Below, one piece after another: positions 1-8,132 of a DNA stretch of 35,688 nucleotides. The stretch comes from a bacterium (GTDB lineage Bacteria > Babelota > Babeliae > Babelales > JABGSX01): contig JABGSX010000052.1 of the NCBI GenBank assembly GCA_018647505.1, positions 1 to 35,688 on the forward strand. The letters run 5' to 3'. Under the pieces are notes generated by a model. The model was not told where the DNA came from. It saw only the letters and a program-made list of their open reading frames with translations, and searched no databases. Position numbers and translations under genes: made by a program. The number at the start of each line of letters is the position of its first letter. Within the stretch, counting starts at the first letter, position 1.

Positions 1-215
1 CGACCTCGATCAACCACTTCTTGTCCACGGTCTCTAATATCAGATGCTCGCTCGCGTACTCCTTCTGCTGTCTCTTCTAGTCGTTCACGACCTCGATCAA
101 CCATTTCTTGGCCACGATCTCTAATGTCAGATGCTCGCTCGCGCACACCTTCTGCCGTTTTTTCTAGGCGTTCACGGCCGCGATCAACCATTTCTTGGCC
201 ACGATCTCTAAGCTC
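1..215. repeat. 87-bp tandem repeat, at least 2.4 copies, inside the lipoprotein gene
   Basis: The same motif, beginning CGACCTCGATCAACCA or a close variant, starts at 1, 88 and 175, an exact 87-bp step. Copies 1 and 2 differ at about ten positions by eye. The period is in frame (29 codons). The array continues off the left edge, so the total copy number is unknown. Confidence 0.9.
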
Positions 216-1259
216 TTGATATTTTTCGCGTGTTTCTTCTATTTTTTCTTGTATCGGGGCAGCAAGCTCTTGGCCCTTCTGTTTTAATTCGTCATATTTT
301 TCTTCTACTTTTTCCTTAAGTTCTTGGTATTTTTCTTGTGCTTGTTCGTATTTTTCTTCTGTTTTATCTTTAAGCTCTTGGTATTTATCTTGTGCGGTGT
401 CGTATTTCTCTTTATATTTTGAAAGAAATCCGCCTTCTTCTTGTGACCGTTGTAGGTGTTCGTCTGCGTATTCTTGTACCATTCCGCCAAGTTCTTCTTT
501 TCCTTTTGCTATTGCTTGGGATGCTATGTCTTTAGCCGCTTTTTTAAGTTCCACCTCAAACGCGTCACCAGCAACCTTTACGGCTTCTTTTAATGTAAAT
601 TCAAATTTGACGGTTATCATTTTTGGGTCTGGAACTTTATTTGTTGACATGTCCAGGGCAATTTGGTGTCTCTGAGAAACGAATTTTTCCAGAGTTCTTC
701 TGAATTCAAATTTTAATTTTTTAGCGAAGATTTCTAGCTGGGCATTGAATATGTCCTCTATTTTATTTTCGTATTCTTCGCCCTGTACCTTTTGTCCAAT
801 CAGGTGTTCTTGTTGTGGGCTTGGTGGCATATCGGAAAGGATATTCATTATGTCCGGGAGATGTACTGGTTCGAATCCAGCTTGTTGCTTGCGAGATGAA
901 TCTTCTATTTGATCAATTTTTTCTGTGAAGGCGAGTACTTTTTTGGTTGTAAAATTTTTATACTTTTCCAATGTAAGATCAAAAGATTGTTCGCCTTCGG
1001 GATCTGGATCATATTCTAGGCATTCTTTAAGGTACATTCTGTAGAAATTAAACATTTCTTCGCATTTTTTTGCTAGCATCTTGAATGTTTCAATTTCGTA
1101 CTCTCTAGCTGATCCTATTGGTCCCTGGACCGGAATTCCTGGGGCAGAATTTTCGGGAACAGGAGGTCCCGCGTCTTCATAGTACGTGCAAGAAGAGGCA
1201 AAATATGAACATGCTAAAAGCGCCAGAAATAATGTTATCCTTGTGTTTATTTTCTTCAT
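1..1259 (-). CDS. Secreted coiled-coil lipoprotein with 29-residue tandem repeats (partial, C-terminus beyond window)
   Basis: The frame reads open from an ATG at 1259 down to the window edge, at least 419 codons. The start has AGGAG a few bases upstream. The protein begins MKKINTRITLFLALLACSYF, a basic n-region and hydrophobic core, with Cys17 (LLAC) and Cys24 (FASSC) as possible lipidation sites, so a lipoprotein is likely. Residues about 25-260 are a mixed charged region without a family I recognise. From about residue 270 the chain becomes Glu/Lys/Gln-rich predicted helix with K-Y-Q-E-L units. It then turns into a 29-residue repeat containing D-R-G-Q-E-M-V-D-R-G-R, encoded by an 87-bp tandem repeat. 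Such amphipathic repeats resemble apolipoprotein-like or LEA-like helices, but that is only a compositional likeness. No function is assigned. Confidence 0.8.
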   Translation of the reverse strand, partial: MKKINTRITLFLALLACSYFASSCTYYEDAGPPVPENSAPGIPVQGPIGSAREYEIETFKMLAKKCEEMFNFYRMYLKECLEYDPDPEGEQSFDLTLEKYKNFTTKKVLAFTEKIDQIEDSSRKQQAGFEPVHLPDIMNILSDMPPSPQQEHLIGQKVQGEEYENKIEDIFNAQLEIFAKKLKFEFRRTLEKFVSQRHQIALDMSTNKVPDPKMITVKFEFTLKEAVKVAGDAFEVELKKAAKDIASQAIAKGKEELGGMVQEYADEHLQRSQEEGGFLSKYKEKYDTAQDKYQELKDKTEEKYEQAQEKYQELKEKVEEKYDELKQKGQELAAPIQEKIEETREKYQELRDRGQEMVDRGRERLEKTAEGVRERASDIRDRGQEMVDRGRERLEETAEGVRERASDIRDRGQEVVDRG

Positions 1260-1312
1260 ATGGTCTCCTATAACTCAATAGAAACAATCGTTCCACATAC
1301 ACTTATTTTCGT

Positions 1313-1342
1313 AGTATATAGCCAAGGAGTAATGTGTGTAAA
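1313..1342 (-). promoter_or_regulatory. Sigma70-type promoter for the lipoprotein gene
   Basis: On the minus strand TTTACA (1342-1337) is followed after 18 bp by TATACT (1318-1313). This lies about 55 bp upstream of the lipoprotein ATG at 1259. Both hexamers match the consensus at five of six positions. Confidence 0.55.
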
Positions 1343-1384
1343 CAGGTTATATATGTGAAGGTGGAATTATTTTTTGTGTCTTGT

Positions 1385-1390
1385 TATTAT
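1385..1390 (+). promoter_or_regulatory. Possible extended -10 element for the lone pentapeptide-repeat gene
   Basis: TATTAT at 1385-1390 is preceded by TGT, giving an extended -10 (TGN). The -35 region (TGGAAT, 1362-1367) is poor. The gene starts at 1441 with AGGAG seven bases before its ATG. Confidence 0.3.
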
Positions 1391-1440
1391 GCAATACTGG
1401 TTGCGCTCTATTGAGATCTTTTCAATGTTAGGAGATTTGT

Positions 1441-2244
1441 ATGAAAAAAGGGGTATTATTGTTAGTGCTTTTTGTTTGGGGTGTAGGAATGAAACCTTTT
1501 TCGTTTGACTTTGGTATTTCTAAATTAAAAAGTTTGATCATTGCTAAGAAAGTCTTTGAAAATGCTCATAGCGACAAAAAGAGTGTTGCGGTAGGAAAGG
1601 ACATTATAATTAGAAAAGGGGCAGAGCCAACCGTAGGGGCTGCACCAAAAACATCTTATCCTAATTTCACCGGGGCAAGTCTAAAAGGTCTTGACCTTAG
1701 TGGATATAATTTCGAAGGAGCTATGTTGCAGAATTCTAATTTAAATAGCGCCAATATTAGCGGAGCAAACTTTAAATATGCAAATCTTCGTGGTTCATTT
1801 TTTTCTAAAGCAGATTGTGAAGCCTGCAACATGTCAAAAACCAATTTGAGTAACACAAATTTCTGGAAAGCTAATATGCAAAATGTTAATATGACAGGGG
1901 CGATATTAGATGGTTCTTTTTTTTGGGAAGTCAATTTGAGTAAATCAATATTATATCCAGTTAGTGCGCTGGGTGCTCAATTTCATAGAGCATTTTTATA
2001 TGAAGTTGATGCTCGTGGTGCTAATTTTCAGGGCGCAATATTTAAAAATGCATTTTTATGGTTGGCTAATTTAGAACAGGCTGACTTACGTGGGGCAAAC
2101 TTGTGTATGGCTGATCTACAGAATGCAAAAATATCCGGTGCAAAGCTTAAAGGGGCGCTTGTTTGTAAAAATACCATATGGATTGATGGTGAGCCAATGA
2201 CAGAAAAATTAGCTAATAAAAAAAATATGGTTTGGGTTAGTTGA
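1441..2244 (+). CDS. Secreted pentapeptide-repeat protein (lone copy)
   Basis: This 267-residue protein has an N-terminal hydrophobic signal (MKKGVLLLVLFVWGVGM) and about 50 residues of linker. From roughly residue 78 it becomes a run of A-x-[LF]-x-x pentapeptides (for example S-G-A-N-F, A-N-L-R-G, G-A-N-L), the signature of a right-handed quadrilateral beta-helix. The solenoid ends in C-K-N-T-I-W-I-D-G-E-P-M, close to the T-K-W-I-D-G cap of the large proteins at 18438-35136, so it is probably related to their solenoids. It lacks the roughly 100-residue N-terminal module those proteins carry. The ATG at 1441 has AGGAG upstream. It is followed by a strong bidirectional terminator. The signal peptide points to export; the function is unknown. 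Confidence 0.85.
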   Translation: MKKGVLLLVLFVWGVGMKPFSFDFGISKLKSLIIAKKVFENAHSDKKSVAVGKDIIIRKGAEPTVGAAPKTSYPNFTGASLKGLDLSGYNFEGAMLQNSNLNSANISGANFKYANLRGSFFSKADCEACNMSKTNLSNTNFWKANMQNVNMTGAILDGSFFWEVNLSKSILYPVSALGAQFHRAFLYEVDARGANFQGAIFKNAFLWLANLEQADLRGANLCMADLQNAKISGAKLKGALVCKNTIWIDGEPMTEKLANKKNMVWVS

Positions 2245-2250
2245 AATTTG

Positions 2251-2290
2251 TTAATAATTAGGCCGGATTTTAATCCGGCCTAATTATTAA
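2251..2290. terminator. Bidirectional intrinsic terminator between convergent genes
   Basis: A perfect 18-bp inverted repeat (2251-2268 with 2273-2290) surrounds a 4-base loop TTTA. The GC-rich GGCCGGAT centre is flanked by TTAATAATTA arms, so each strand ends its hairpin in an AT-rich tail. It sits between the stop at 2244 (+) and the stop at 2305 (-), as expected for a shared terminator. Confidence 0.8.
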
Positions 2291-2304
2291 CTTGTTATAA
2301 AATA

Positions 2305-2811
2305 TTATTCAATCATTTCCCTATTAGTAGAAGGAATATTAAGCGAACTGAACGGTGAAAGCATCTGAACTTCGGTTTTTTGTGGTTCTGCTTTTGCCGC
2401 TTCTTTTGCAACGGCTACTTTTAGTTCAGCGTGAGCTTCTTTTGCTTTGTGTACAGCCTTTTTTGTTTTGTCGACTTCTTTTTCTGCTTTTTCTACGTGC
2501 TTTGCTGGGTCATGTTTTGTGACAATTTTGGTACTTTCTTTGTGATCTTTTTGTGCGTCTTTGTCTTCAGGCTTTACGATGGCATTGTGTGTTATAGCTT
2601 CGTGTTTTGCGGCAATAGCTTCATGATGTATTTGTGTTTTGTGGTGAAGATGGAAAAATGCTGCCAGGTGTCCCCAGGCTTGGTCGGCTTTTTCTTGTAC
2701 GTGGGCGGCGACTTCTTTAAAATCTATCCATAAACTTTTTTCTTCTTTGCAAACTGTAGGTAGTGCACTTGCGAGTAAAAATGCAAAAATGATAATAACG
2801 CTTTTTTTCAT
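2305..2811 (-). CDS. Small secreted Lys/Ala/His-rich helical protein, unknown function
   Basis: This 168-residue protein begins MKKSVIIIFAFLLASALPTV, a clear signal peptide, and continues as a highly charged, Lys/Ala/Glu/His-rich sequence. Residues about 50-75 are notably His-rich (H-L-H-H-K-T, H-H-E-A, K-H-E-A). The region from about 95 to 145 is predicted continuous helix with K-A-E-K-E-V type heptads, probably coiled coil. The start has AAGGAAG upstream. It lies 49 bp downstream of the next minus-strand gene and may be co-transcribed with it. No known domain is recognised. Confidence 0.7.
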   Translation of the reverse strand: MKKSVIIIFAFLLASALPTVCKEEKSLWIDFKEVAAHVQEKADQAWGHLAAFFHLHHKTQIHHEAIAAKHEAITHNAIVKPEDKDAQKDHKESTKIVTKHDPAKHVEKAEKEVDKTKKAVHKAKEAHAELKVAVAKEAAKAEPQKTEVQMLSPFSSLNIPSTNREMIE

Positions 2812-2860
2812 AATTCTTCCTTGTTTATTTTTATATTAAAATATAAATTTATTATTTTTT

Positions 2861-3340
2861 TTAAGCAACAATGACCATTTTTTCGCTATTTTTAGCTCCA
2901 TCGTCGTGTGCTTTTTGGCCTAGGTCTACAAGTTTTTTGGATGATTTTTCAGTTTGGTCACTTGCTTTTTCAAGTGCGGATATTGTTTCTTTAATAAGTT
3001 TTTTTACTTCCTTGTTGTCCTTTAGGCCGAGGCGGTTGGCGCAAGCGATTGTGTATTTTAGGGTTTCAATTTCTTTTTCGATATCATTCTTTAAAGTTTG
3101 CAACTTTAGACCGTGTCCCTTAAGATTTTCTGTTGCTTCTGCGCATCTTATAGCGTAAAGTTGAGCTAATGCTGAAGGTGTATTTTTAGAGAGCCATATG
3201 CATGGGTGAATTACTTTTCTTTTCGGTGCTTGCCTTGTTGAGTGTGTTGTTTTTCCTCTTCTTTTCGAGACTTTTTTTGCATCTAGACACATTGATGTTG
3301 CTAAAATGGCTGTGAGTAAAACAAGATATGTACGTTTCAT
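2861..3340 (-). CDS. Small secreted Lys-rich protein, unknown function
   Basis: I choose the ATG at 3340 (159 residues) rather than the in-frame TTG two codons earlier, because AGGGAG lies six bases before this ATG. The N-terminus MKRTYLVLLTAILATSMCLDA is a signal peptide. It is followed by a basic stretch (K-K-V-S-K-R-R-G-K) and then helical segments with charged heptads (L-K-N-D-I-E-K-E-I-E and similar). The family is not recognised. The gene shares strand, size class and character with its downstream neighbour at 2305-2811, so the two may form a small operon of periplasmic or surface proteins. Confidence 0.7.
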   Translation of the reverse strand: MKRTYLVLLTAILATSMCLDAKKVSKRRGKTTHSTRQAPKRKVIHPCIWLSKNTPSALAQLYAIRCAEATENLKGHGLKLQTLKNDIEKEIETLKYTIACANRLGLKDNKEVKKLIKETISALEKASDQTEKSSKKLVDLGQKAHDDGAKNSEKMVIVA

Positions 3341-3442
3341 ATACAACTCCCTTTGAGTTTTTTGAAAGTAACAAATTACTACTACTAAACATAATTCCTA
3401 CTATATAATTTTACATTGTGCAAGCTTAGAGTAGAAAATTTC

Positions 3443-4810
3443 TTATACTGAAAAGAAAACTAAAATGGATGCAAAGAGAATTATTAAAAAATTACGTAAT
3501 CGAATTGTCCAGGAGGCCTTGATGTTCCAAATTTTGTAAGAGACATATATCATTGCGGCGTAGTAAAACACTCTTATTATAGCCAGGGATGCATAAGCGA
3601 ACAGAAGGTGCTTTCCTCCAAAAAGATATATTATAATGGCAAAGATAGAGAGGGCAATAGAGTTTGCATAAAAAAGGAGTTGAACTTTTTCCTCTATAAT
3701 GTAAAACCTTTCATACACAACAAAAAAGTTGTGTAAAAAAGCAAAAATGAAGAAAAAGTAAATAGTTCCCCAGCTTACAGATATGCCTGAAGCTGGAATA
3801 AGCCTTGTTATATTGATGACCATAAAGATAAAAATTGTGTACAAAATAGGAAACAGTCTTGATGATGCAAGGTAAAACATTTTTTGTTTGCACGAGAGCG
3901 TGGCCTGTTTTATGTGTGCCAAAAGTGCGTTGCTTGTAAGCCCGAACATTCGCTTAATAATTGAGCGAATGTATTGTTCTGTGCTGCTGATAATCTGAAA
4001 AACTCCGGCTTGTTCCATGCCGATATGAACGGCAAAAAATGGAACCAAAAAACCATGCGAAAAAAATTGAGTGCTAAGCTCATGTGAATAGTTAAATATT
4101 CGATTTTTAAAGATAGATTTTAATGGGATTTTTGTTTCTAGAGCCTTTTCTTCTGGAAGCCCTTTATGCCATTTTGCAACCCATCGTGACATTATAATGA
4201 CGCTTATACCGGTTGAAATTACTAAAGATCCAAACGTTGAGTACAAAGATAATGGTATTCCAGCAAAATATTGTCCCCATACGAGGGACAAATATACTGC
4301 TATGGCAACAATTTCTGCGCACGCAGCCTGTTTGTTTAAAAAGGCAACCTGCATTAAGCCATTTAATGTTTTGCGTGCTCCGTCAAAGGCAATTGCGGCT
4401 AAAAATATTACAAGCATATACTTGTGTTGAATAAATATTTGTACAATTGAGATGTGCTTAAAATTTAAAAATATTGGCTTGTGGTAAAGAAAAAAAATGG
4501 TTGGTATTAATATGAATAGTGCAAGCTGGGGAAAAAGAACGTAGCGACACCAAGATTTAAAGTTTTGTTTGCAAGAAGAAAGCCATGTAAACAACGGTCC
4601 TATTGAAGACAAGTACCCAAAGTCTAACAATGATTCTATCATATAAGATAGAGCAAAAAGCGTTCCAAATTGACCGTAAAATTTTGGGGTGGTTAATTTA
4701 AAAACAACAAGTTGGTGAATAATAATTGCTGCATGAAAAACCAGAGCTTCAACAGTGTTCCATGCGACACCTCGAAAAAATTTTTTTTGTATTCTTTGAA
4801 TTGTTTCCAT
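3443..4810 (-). CDS. Polysaccharide/lipid-linked oligosaccharide flippase-like membrane protein (MOP superfamily)
   Basis: This 455-residue, very hydrophobic protein has about 12 predicted membrane helices. Its N-terminus (FFRGVAWNTVEALVFHAAII, then F-K-L-T-T-P-K-F-Y-G-Q-F-G-T) matches the usual start of Wzx/PST-type flippases, where an amphipathic first helix is followed by a short L-x-P-x-x-Y/F-G motif. These proteins move lipid-linked sugars across the inner membrane. No glycosyltransferase genes adjoin it, so the substrate cannot be named. There is no strong ribosome binding site before the ATG at 4810. A possible extended -10 (TGGTATTTT on the minus strand, 4855-4847) overlaps the divergent promoter of the next gene. 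Confidence 0.7.
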   Translation of the reverse strand: METIQRIQKKFFRGVAWNTVEALVFHAAIIIHQLVVFKLTTPKFYGQFGTLFALSYMIESLLDFGYLSSIGPLFTWLSSCKQNFKSWCRYVLFPQLALFILIPTIFFLYHKPIFLNFKHISIVQIFIQHKYMLVIFLAAIAFDGARKTLNGLMQVAFLNKQAACAEIVAIAVYLSLVWGQYFAGIPLSLYSTFGSLVISTGISVIIMSRWVAKWHKGLPEEKALETKIPLKSIFKNRIFNYSHELSTQFFSHGFLVPFFAVHIGMEQAGVFQIISSTEQYIRSIIKRMFGLTSNALLAHIKQATLSCKQKMFYLASSRLFPILYTIFIFMVINITRLIPASGISVSWGTIYFFFIFAFLHNFFVVYERFYIIEEKVQLLFYANSIALSIFAIIIYLFGGKHLLFAYASLAIIRVFYYAAMIYVSYKIWNIKASWTIRLRNFLIILFASILVFFSV

Positions 4811-4823
4811 CTAAATTTTGGGT

Positions 4824-4851
4824 TTGAATTTTAAGTGAACAATGTTAAAAT
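4824..4851 (+). promoter_or_regulatory. Promoter of the secreted protein gene at 4895
   Basis: TTGAAT (4824-4829) is followed after 16 bp by TAAAAT (4846-4851). The predicted transcription start near 4858 lies after an upstream in-frame ATG at 4835 and before the ATG at 4895, so it supports the later start. Confidence 0.45.
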
Positions 4852-4894
4852 ACCACCACGTCTAACCAGTTTTGTATGTTGCAAGGAGCGTAGA

Positions 4895-5767
4895 ATGATA
4901 AGATCCCCGAAGAATCTCGTGTTTTTCGTGCTGCTGTTTTTATTAGCATACGGCAGATCTTTACATACGAACGAACATTTTAACTATACCACACATTATA
5001 ATGAAGATGAAGACGATTCATGGCAGTTTTGCTCGATAAAAGATGTTGTTTATAGAATTGATCGGCATGTTGGGTATTTAACATCTCTAATAGAAAAGTA
5101 TAAAAAATTGTGGAGTTTGCTGCGTTTGAATAAGTTCCCAATTTTGAGATTTATAGGCCCGAACAAAGCATATCTTGACTACCTGGTAGTTGATCCAGAA
5201 ATTTCATTTGGACATCCTCTTATGAAATCGTGTTTAGATGGTATAAAGAAAAATAAAAATCTTAATGGGTTTTTCTCAACTTGGGCGTCTTTTGAAGCTG
5301 GAAATGTAAAAAGAGAGCGCTTATTTTTGAAAGAATTTTCGGTTCTTCTTATAATTATTTACACAAATATTTGGAAAAATTCTGTAAAAGGAAGAAGCAT
5401 GCGCCTTTCTTTGCCAGATCTTATTAGCCTTTACCAAAAAGCGTCCGGTCTTCCGATGTTAAAATTGCTTGATGCATTGGATGAATTTTTAAGCCAGTTT
5501 GAGCCTCTTTTGGCTGAATATGACATCGAGGATGCTTCGTGGCCAGCATGGAAGCGCTGGTTACTTAGAAAAGGAGTGAGCTACCTGGTTGTTTTAGCTG
5601 CCATCACTTACAAGGTTTTGACGCGTGGCAATACTATTATTCAGCCTAGGGATTTTCTAAGAGAAGATTATTTTTCGGAACCAGCGTGGCAATATCCAAT
5701 TGAGGAAAAATTTATGGTTCGACCGCAACAAAATAGGCCGCGATATGATATAGCATTTGGTGAGTAG
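4895..5767 (+). CDS. Secreted protein of unknown family
   Basis: The frame is open from 4835, but the ATG at 4895 is preferred. It has AAGGAG six bases upstream, and the product then begins directly with a signal peptide (MIRSPKNLVFFVLLFLLAYG). The mature part of the 290-residue protein starts acidic and polar (H-Y-N-E-D-E-D-D). It is then mostly helical, with a hydrophobic stretch near residue 150 (F-S-V-L-L-I-I-I-Y) and another near 227 (G-V-S-Y-L-V-V-L-A-A-I), which could be amphipathic or membrane-associated. The C-terminus is Pro/Arg-rich. No domain is recognised. It stands alone between the flippase and the CarD-like gene. Confidence 0.7.
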   Translation: MIRSPKNLVFFVLLFLLAYGRSLHTNEHFNYTTHYNEDEDDSWQFCSIKDVVYRIDRHVGYLTSLIEKYKKLWSLLRLNKFPILRFIGPNKAYLDYLVVDPEISFGHPLMKSCLDGIKKNKNLNGFFSTWASFEAGNVKRERLFLKEFSVLLIIIYTNIWKNSVKGRSMRLSLPDLISLYQKASGLPMLKLLDALDEFLSQFEPLLAEYDIEDASWPAWKRWLLRKGVSYLVVLAAITYKVLTRGNTIIQPRDFLREDYFSEPAWQYPIEEKFMVRPQQNRPRYDIAFGE

Positions 5768-5851
5768 AAACTATAGCACCAAAGCCAAAACGCAAATTAT
5801 CTTTTAGGTATGGGGGTTTCTGTAAAATTAAAAAAATAAAGTGCTCAATTG

Positions 5852-5881
5852 TTTTATTTTCTATCCAAATTTTGGTATAAT
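5852..5881 (+). promoter_or_regulatory. Extended -10 promoter upstream of the CarD-like gene
   Basis: TATAAT at 5876-5881 is a perfect -10 preceded by TGG (extended -10). The -35 region is only a T-rich stretch (5852-5858). It probably starts the transcript of the downstream housekeeping run. Confidence 0.6.
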
Positions 5882-5940
5882 CTCATACGCACATTATGGC
5901 TTAGCTTTTTGAAGGATCAGTCCTTTAGGAAGGGGGCCCT

Positions 5941-6429
5941 ATGTTGTCTGTAAATGATAAGGTTGTATATCCTGGGTACGGTGTAGCGCGAATCATAAGA
6001 GTTATTGAGAGGAATGTTGGCGGTCTGCCAATATGCTTTTTTGAATTAGATTTTTTAAGCAAAGATATGACCGTTTTAGTCCCGGTTGATAAAGTTATTT
6101 CTGTTGGTGTTCGTCCATTGTGCACTAAGTCGAGAATAGATGATATTCTTCAGATGCTTTCGGATTCTAGAATCGGAATTAAAAGGGAATCAAAATCGAG
6201 CAACTGGAACAAGCGAAGCAAAGATTACCAAACAAAGTTGTGCAGTGGAAATTTGTTTGAAATATCAAAGATTTACAGGGACCTGAAGTTTATTTCGCAG
6301 AAAAAAGAGCTTTCATTTGGTGAAAAGAGCTTGCTGCAAAGAACTGAGGGTTTGCTAGCCGAGGAAATTTCTGTGGTTAATGAATTAAAAGAGGATAAAG
6401 CAATTGAGACATTGCGATCTTTTTTTTGA
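5941..6429 (+). CDS. CarD/CdnL-like transcription regulator
   Basis: This 162-residue protein opens with M-L-S-V-N-D-K-V-V-Y-P-G-Y-G-V-A-R-I, the RNA-polymerase interacting fold of the CarD/TRCF-RID family (usual pattern V-Y-P-x-H-G-V-G-x-I). It continues with D-M-T-V-L-V-P-V-D-K-V and G-V-R-P-L, the family's vPv..k...GlR element. The C-terminal half is helical and charged, as in CdnL proteins, which bind the RNA polymerase beta subunit and stabilise open complexes at rRNA and other promoters. The length agrees with the family. AGGAAGGGGG precedes the ATG. The gene is followed 29 bp later by miaA. Confidence 0.85.
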   Translation: MLSVNDKVVYPGYGVARIIRVIERNVGGLPICFFELDFLSKDMTVLVPVDKVISVGVRPLCTKSRIDDILQMLSDSRIGIKRESKSSNWNKRSKDYQTKLCSGNLFEISKIYRDLKFISQKKELSFGEKSLLQRTEGLLAEEISVVNELKEDKAIETLRSFF

Positions 6430-6458
6430 AAGAATGTAGGAGGTAACTGATTCTGGAG

Positions 6459-7430
6459 ATGTGCAAGTTTATTATTGTTCTTTTTGGTCCGACAGGTGTT
6501 GGAAAGAGTTCGCTGGCAGAAAAACTGGCGCGTAAATTTTCTGGCGAGATTGTAAATGCCGATGTCGGTCAATTTTATTTACCTTTTTCTATAGGCACGG
6601 CAAAACCAGAATGGAAAGACAATCCGATTGCTCACCATCTTTTTGATATTCTAGATTCCCCAAAAAATTTAACGGTTTGCGATTATCGATCAAAACTTAT
6701 CGAGTGTGTAAAAGATATTCATGGTCGCAAAAATGTTCCAATTGTTGTTGGCGGTTCCACATTTTATCTTTTGTCTCTTTTTTTTCCTCCTCTCTCTTTG
6801 GCGGCGAATATAAAAAAAAATATAGATAGAGATGGTTCGCAAGATTTATGGCAGAAACTTTATGATATTGATCCAGTCAGGGCGCAAGAACTTAGCAAAA
6901 ATGATGAATATAGAATTAAGAGGGCCTTAGACATTTGGGAGTCTTCTGGGATAAAGCCGTCTAAGCTAAAACCACCGTACAATCCTGTTAGCCGTTTTAT
7001 ATACGTTTATGTCGATCGTGATCGTTCGCAATTGTACGAGCGAATTGACAAGAGAACAATCGAAATGGTTCGGGATGGATGGATTGAAGAGGTGGAAGCT
7101 GTAAAAGAAAAAAAATGGAAAAAGTTCTTGTGTGAGAAAAAATTGATAGGATACCCAGATGTTTTGGACTATTTGGAGGGGAAAATTGCGACGAAAGATG
7201 AGCTTATAAATATTATTCAGAAAAAAACTCGCAATTATGCAAAGCGTCAGATTTGTTTTGGTAAAATGATTTTAAGAAAGTTGAAAACAGCTCAAGAAGA
7301 AGATAAACTACATAGCGAAGATTCCAGATCTAAAGAAATTTCTGTAAATTTAACGGATGAGCAAGTTGAGAAAAAGCTGGAAGAATTAGAAAAAATGATT
7401 ACACAATTTGCTGCTAAGATTGGAAAGTAG
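6459..7430 (+). CDS. miaA: tRNA dimethylallyltransferase MiaA
   Basis: MiaA transfers a dimethylallyl group to N6 of A37 in tRNAs that read UNN codons. The 323-residue protein shows the Walker A loop G-P-T-G-V-G-K-S (10-17), catalytic Asp35 in N-A-D-V-G-Q-F-Y, I-G-T-A-K-P (45-50), H-H-L-F-D-I-L, the D-R-x-x-L-Y-x-R-I segment and T-R-N-Y-A-K-R-Q near the C-terminus. The usual G-G-T-x-L-Y element reads G-G-S-T-F-Y-L, and the DSxQVY motif is altered around the Asp. About 45 extra charged helical residues follow the normal end. The ATG at 6459 has only GGAG touching it. A better AGGAGG at 6438-6443 is 15 bases away, so the exact start is uncertain. Confidence 0.93.
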   Translation: MCKFIIVLFGPTGVGKSSLAEKLARKFSGEIVNADVGQFYLPFSIGTAKPEWKDNPIAHHLFDILDSPKNLTVCDYRSKLIECVKDIHGRKNVPIVVGGSTFYLLSLFFPPLSLAANIKKNIDRDGSQDLWQKLYDIDPVRAQELSKNDEYRIKRALDIWESSGIKPSKLKPPYNPVSRFIYVYVDRDRSQLYERIDKRTIEMVRDGWIEEVEAVKEKKWKKFLCEKKLIGYPDVLDYLEGKIATKDELINIIQKKTRNYAKRQICFGKMILRKLKTAQEEDKLHSEDSRSKEISVNLTDEQVEKKLEELEKMITQFAAKIGK

Positions 7431-7442
7431 TTAGGAGAAAAT

Positions 7443-8108
7443 ATGTTTAAAGATGAAGAAGAAAATAAATATCAAGAAAACAGAGAAAACGGGATTTTTT
7501 TAACGACAAGACAGTTGAGTGGTGTTGTTGCGATTTTTTTGTTTTTGGGGATTGCAATTTTTATTTCGGGATATTTTTGGGGGCAGAGAAAAATTGTTGA
7601 AACAATTTCTGGCCATTTAAAAGAAGAATCGTTTAACGCGCAAGTTGCAACATCGATGGTTTCGTTGTATGATTCAGCCTCTTCCGCAGCAAATGAAGAG
7701 GTTGCACAAGAAGAAAAAGAGCTTGAAGAGCAGGTTGGCAAGGACAAAAAATCAGATGCTGATGTTGTTTTTGGTGATGAGGTTGTTGAAGGTAAGGCTA
7801 AAGAGGTTGAGGCTTTGACAGACAAAAAGGCGTTGGATAAAAAACCAGAGCCGGATGGCAAAAAATATTATGCTCAACTTGCAGGGGGAACGTACAAGGC
7901 AATGTCGCAATTTAATCAGCGGTTGAAAAAAAGAAACATTCCGCCGATTATTATAAAAAGACGACAAGGAAAAGCAAAGAGTGGTAAAAAAATTATTTGG
8001 CATCAAGCTGTTACGGATGTTTTTGACAGCAGGCGTGAGGTCGAGGATCTTATTGAAAGAATTAAAGAAAAAGAAAAATTAAACGGTGTGATTATCTTAT
8101 CGGTATAG
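7443..8108 (+). CDS. Single-pass membrane protein with SPOR-like C-terminal domain
   Basis: This 221-residue protein has a short cytoplasmic N-terminus and one membrane helix at about residues 27-48 (VVAIFLFLGIAIFISGYFWG). An acidic Glu/Lys-rich linker follows to about 140. The last 80 residues start K-Y-Y-A-Q-L-A-G-G-T-Y and contain a second half with W-H-Q-A-V-T-D-V-F-D-S-R-R-E-V-E-D-L. This layout (Y-x-V-Q-L-G-x-F, then V-x-V-G-x-F-x-x-R-x-x-A) resembles SPOR domains, which bind denuded peptidoglycan at division septa. The match is by eye and not strong. TTAGGAG precedes the ATG. It is 12 bp after miaA and 24 bp before the PpiD-like gene. Confidence 0.6.
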   Translation: MFKDEEENKYQENRENGIFLTTRQLSGVVAIFLFLGIAIFISGYFWGQRKIVETISGHLKEESFNAQVATSMVSLYDSASSAANEEVAQEEKELEEQVGKDKKSDADVVFGDEVVEGKAKEVEALTDKKALDKKPEPDGKKYYAQLAGGTYKAMSQFNQRLKKRNIPPIIIKRRQGKAKSGKKIIWHQAVTDVFDSRREVEDLIERIKEKEKLNGVIILSV

Positions 8109-8132
8109 AAATTAGTAAGAAAGGTTGATTTG

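Noticed and set aside
4835-4894. Longer start of the secreted protein gene at 4835
   Set aside because: The likely transcription start (about 4858) lies after it, and the ATG at 4895 has a strong AAGGAG and begins the signal peptide directly.
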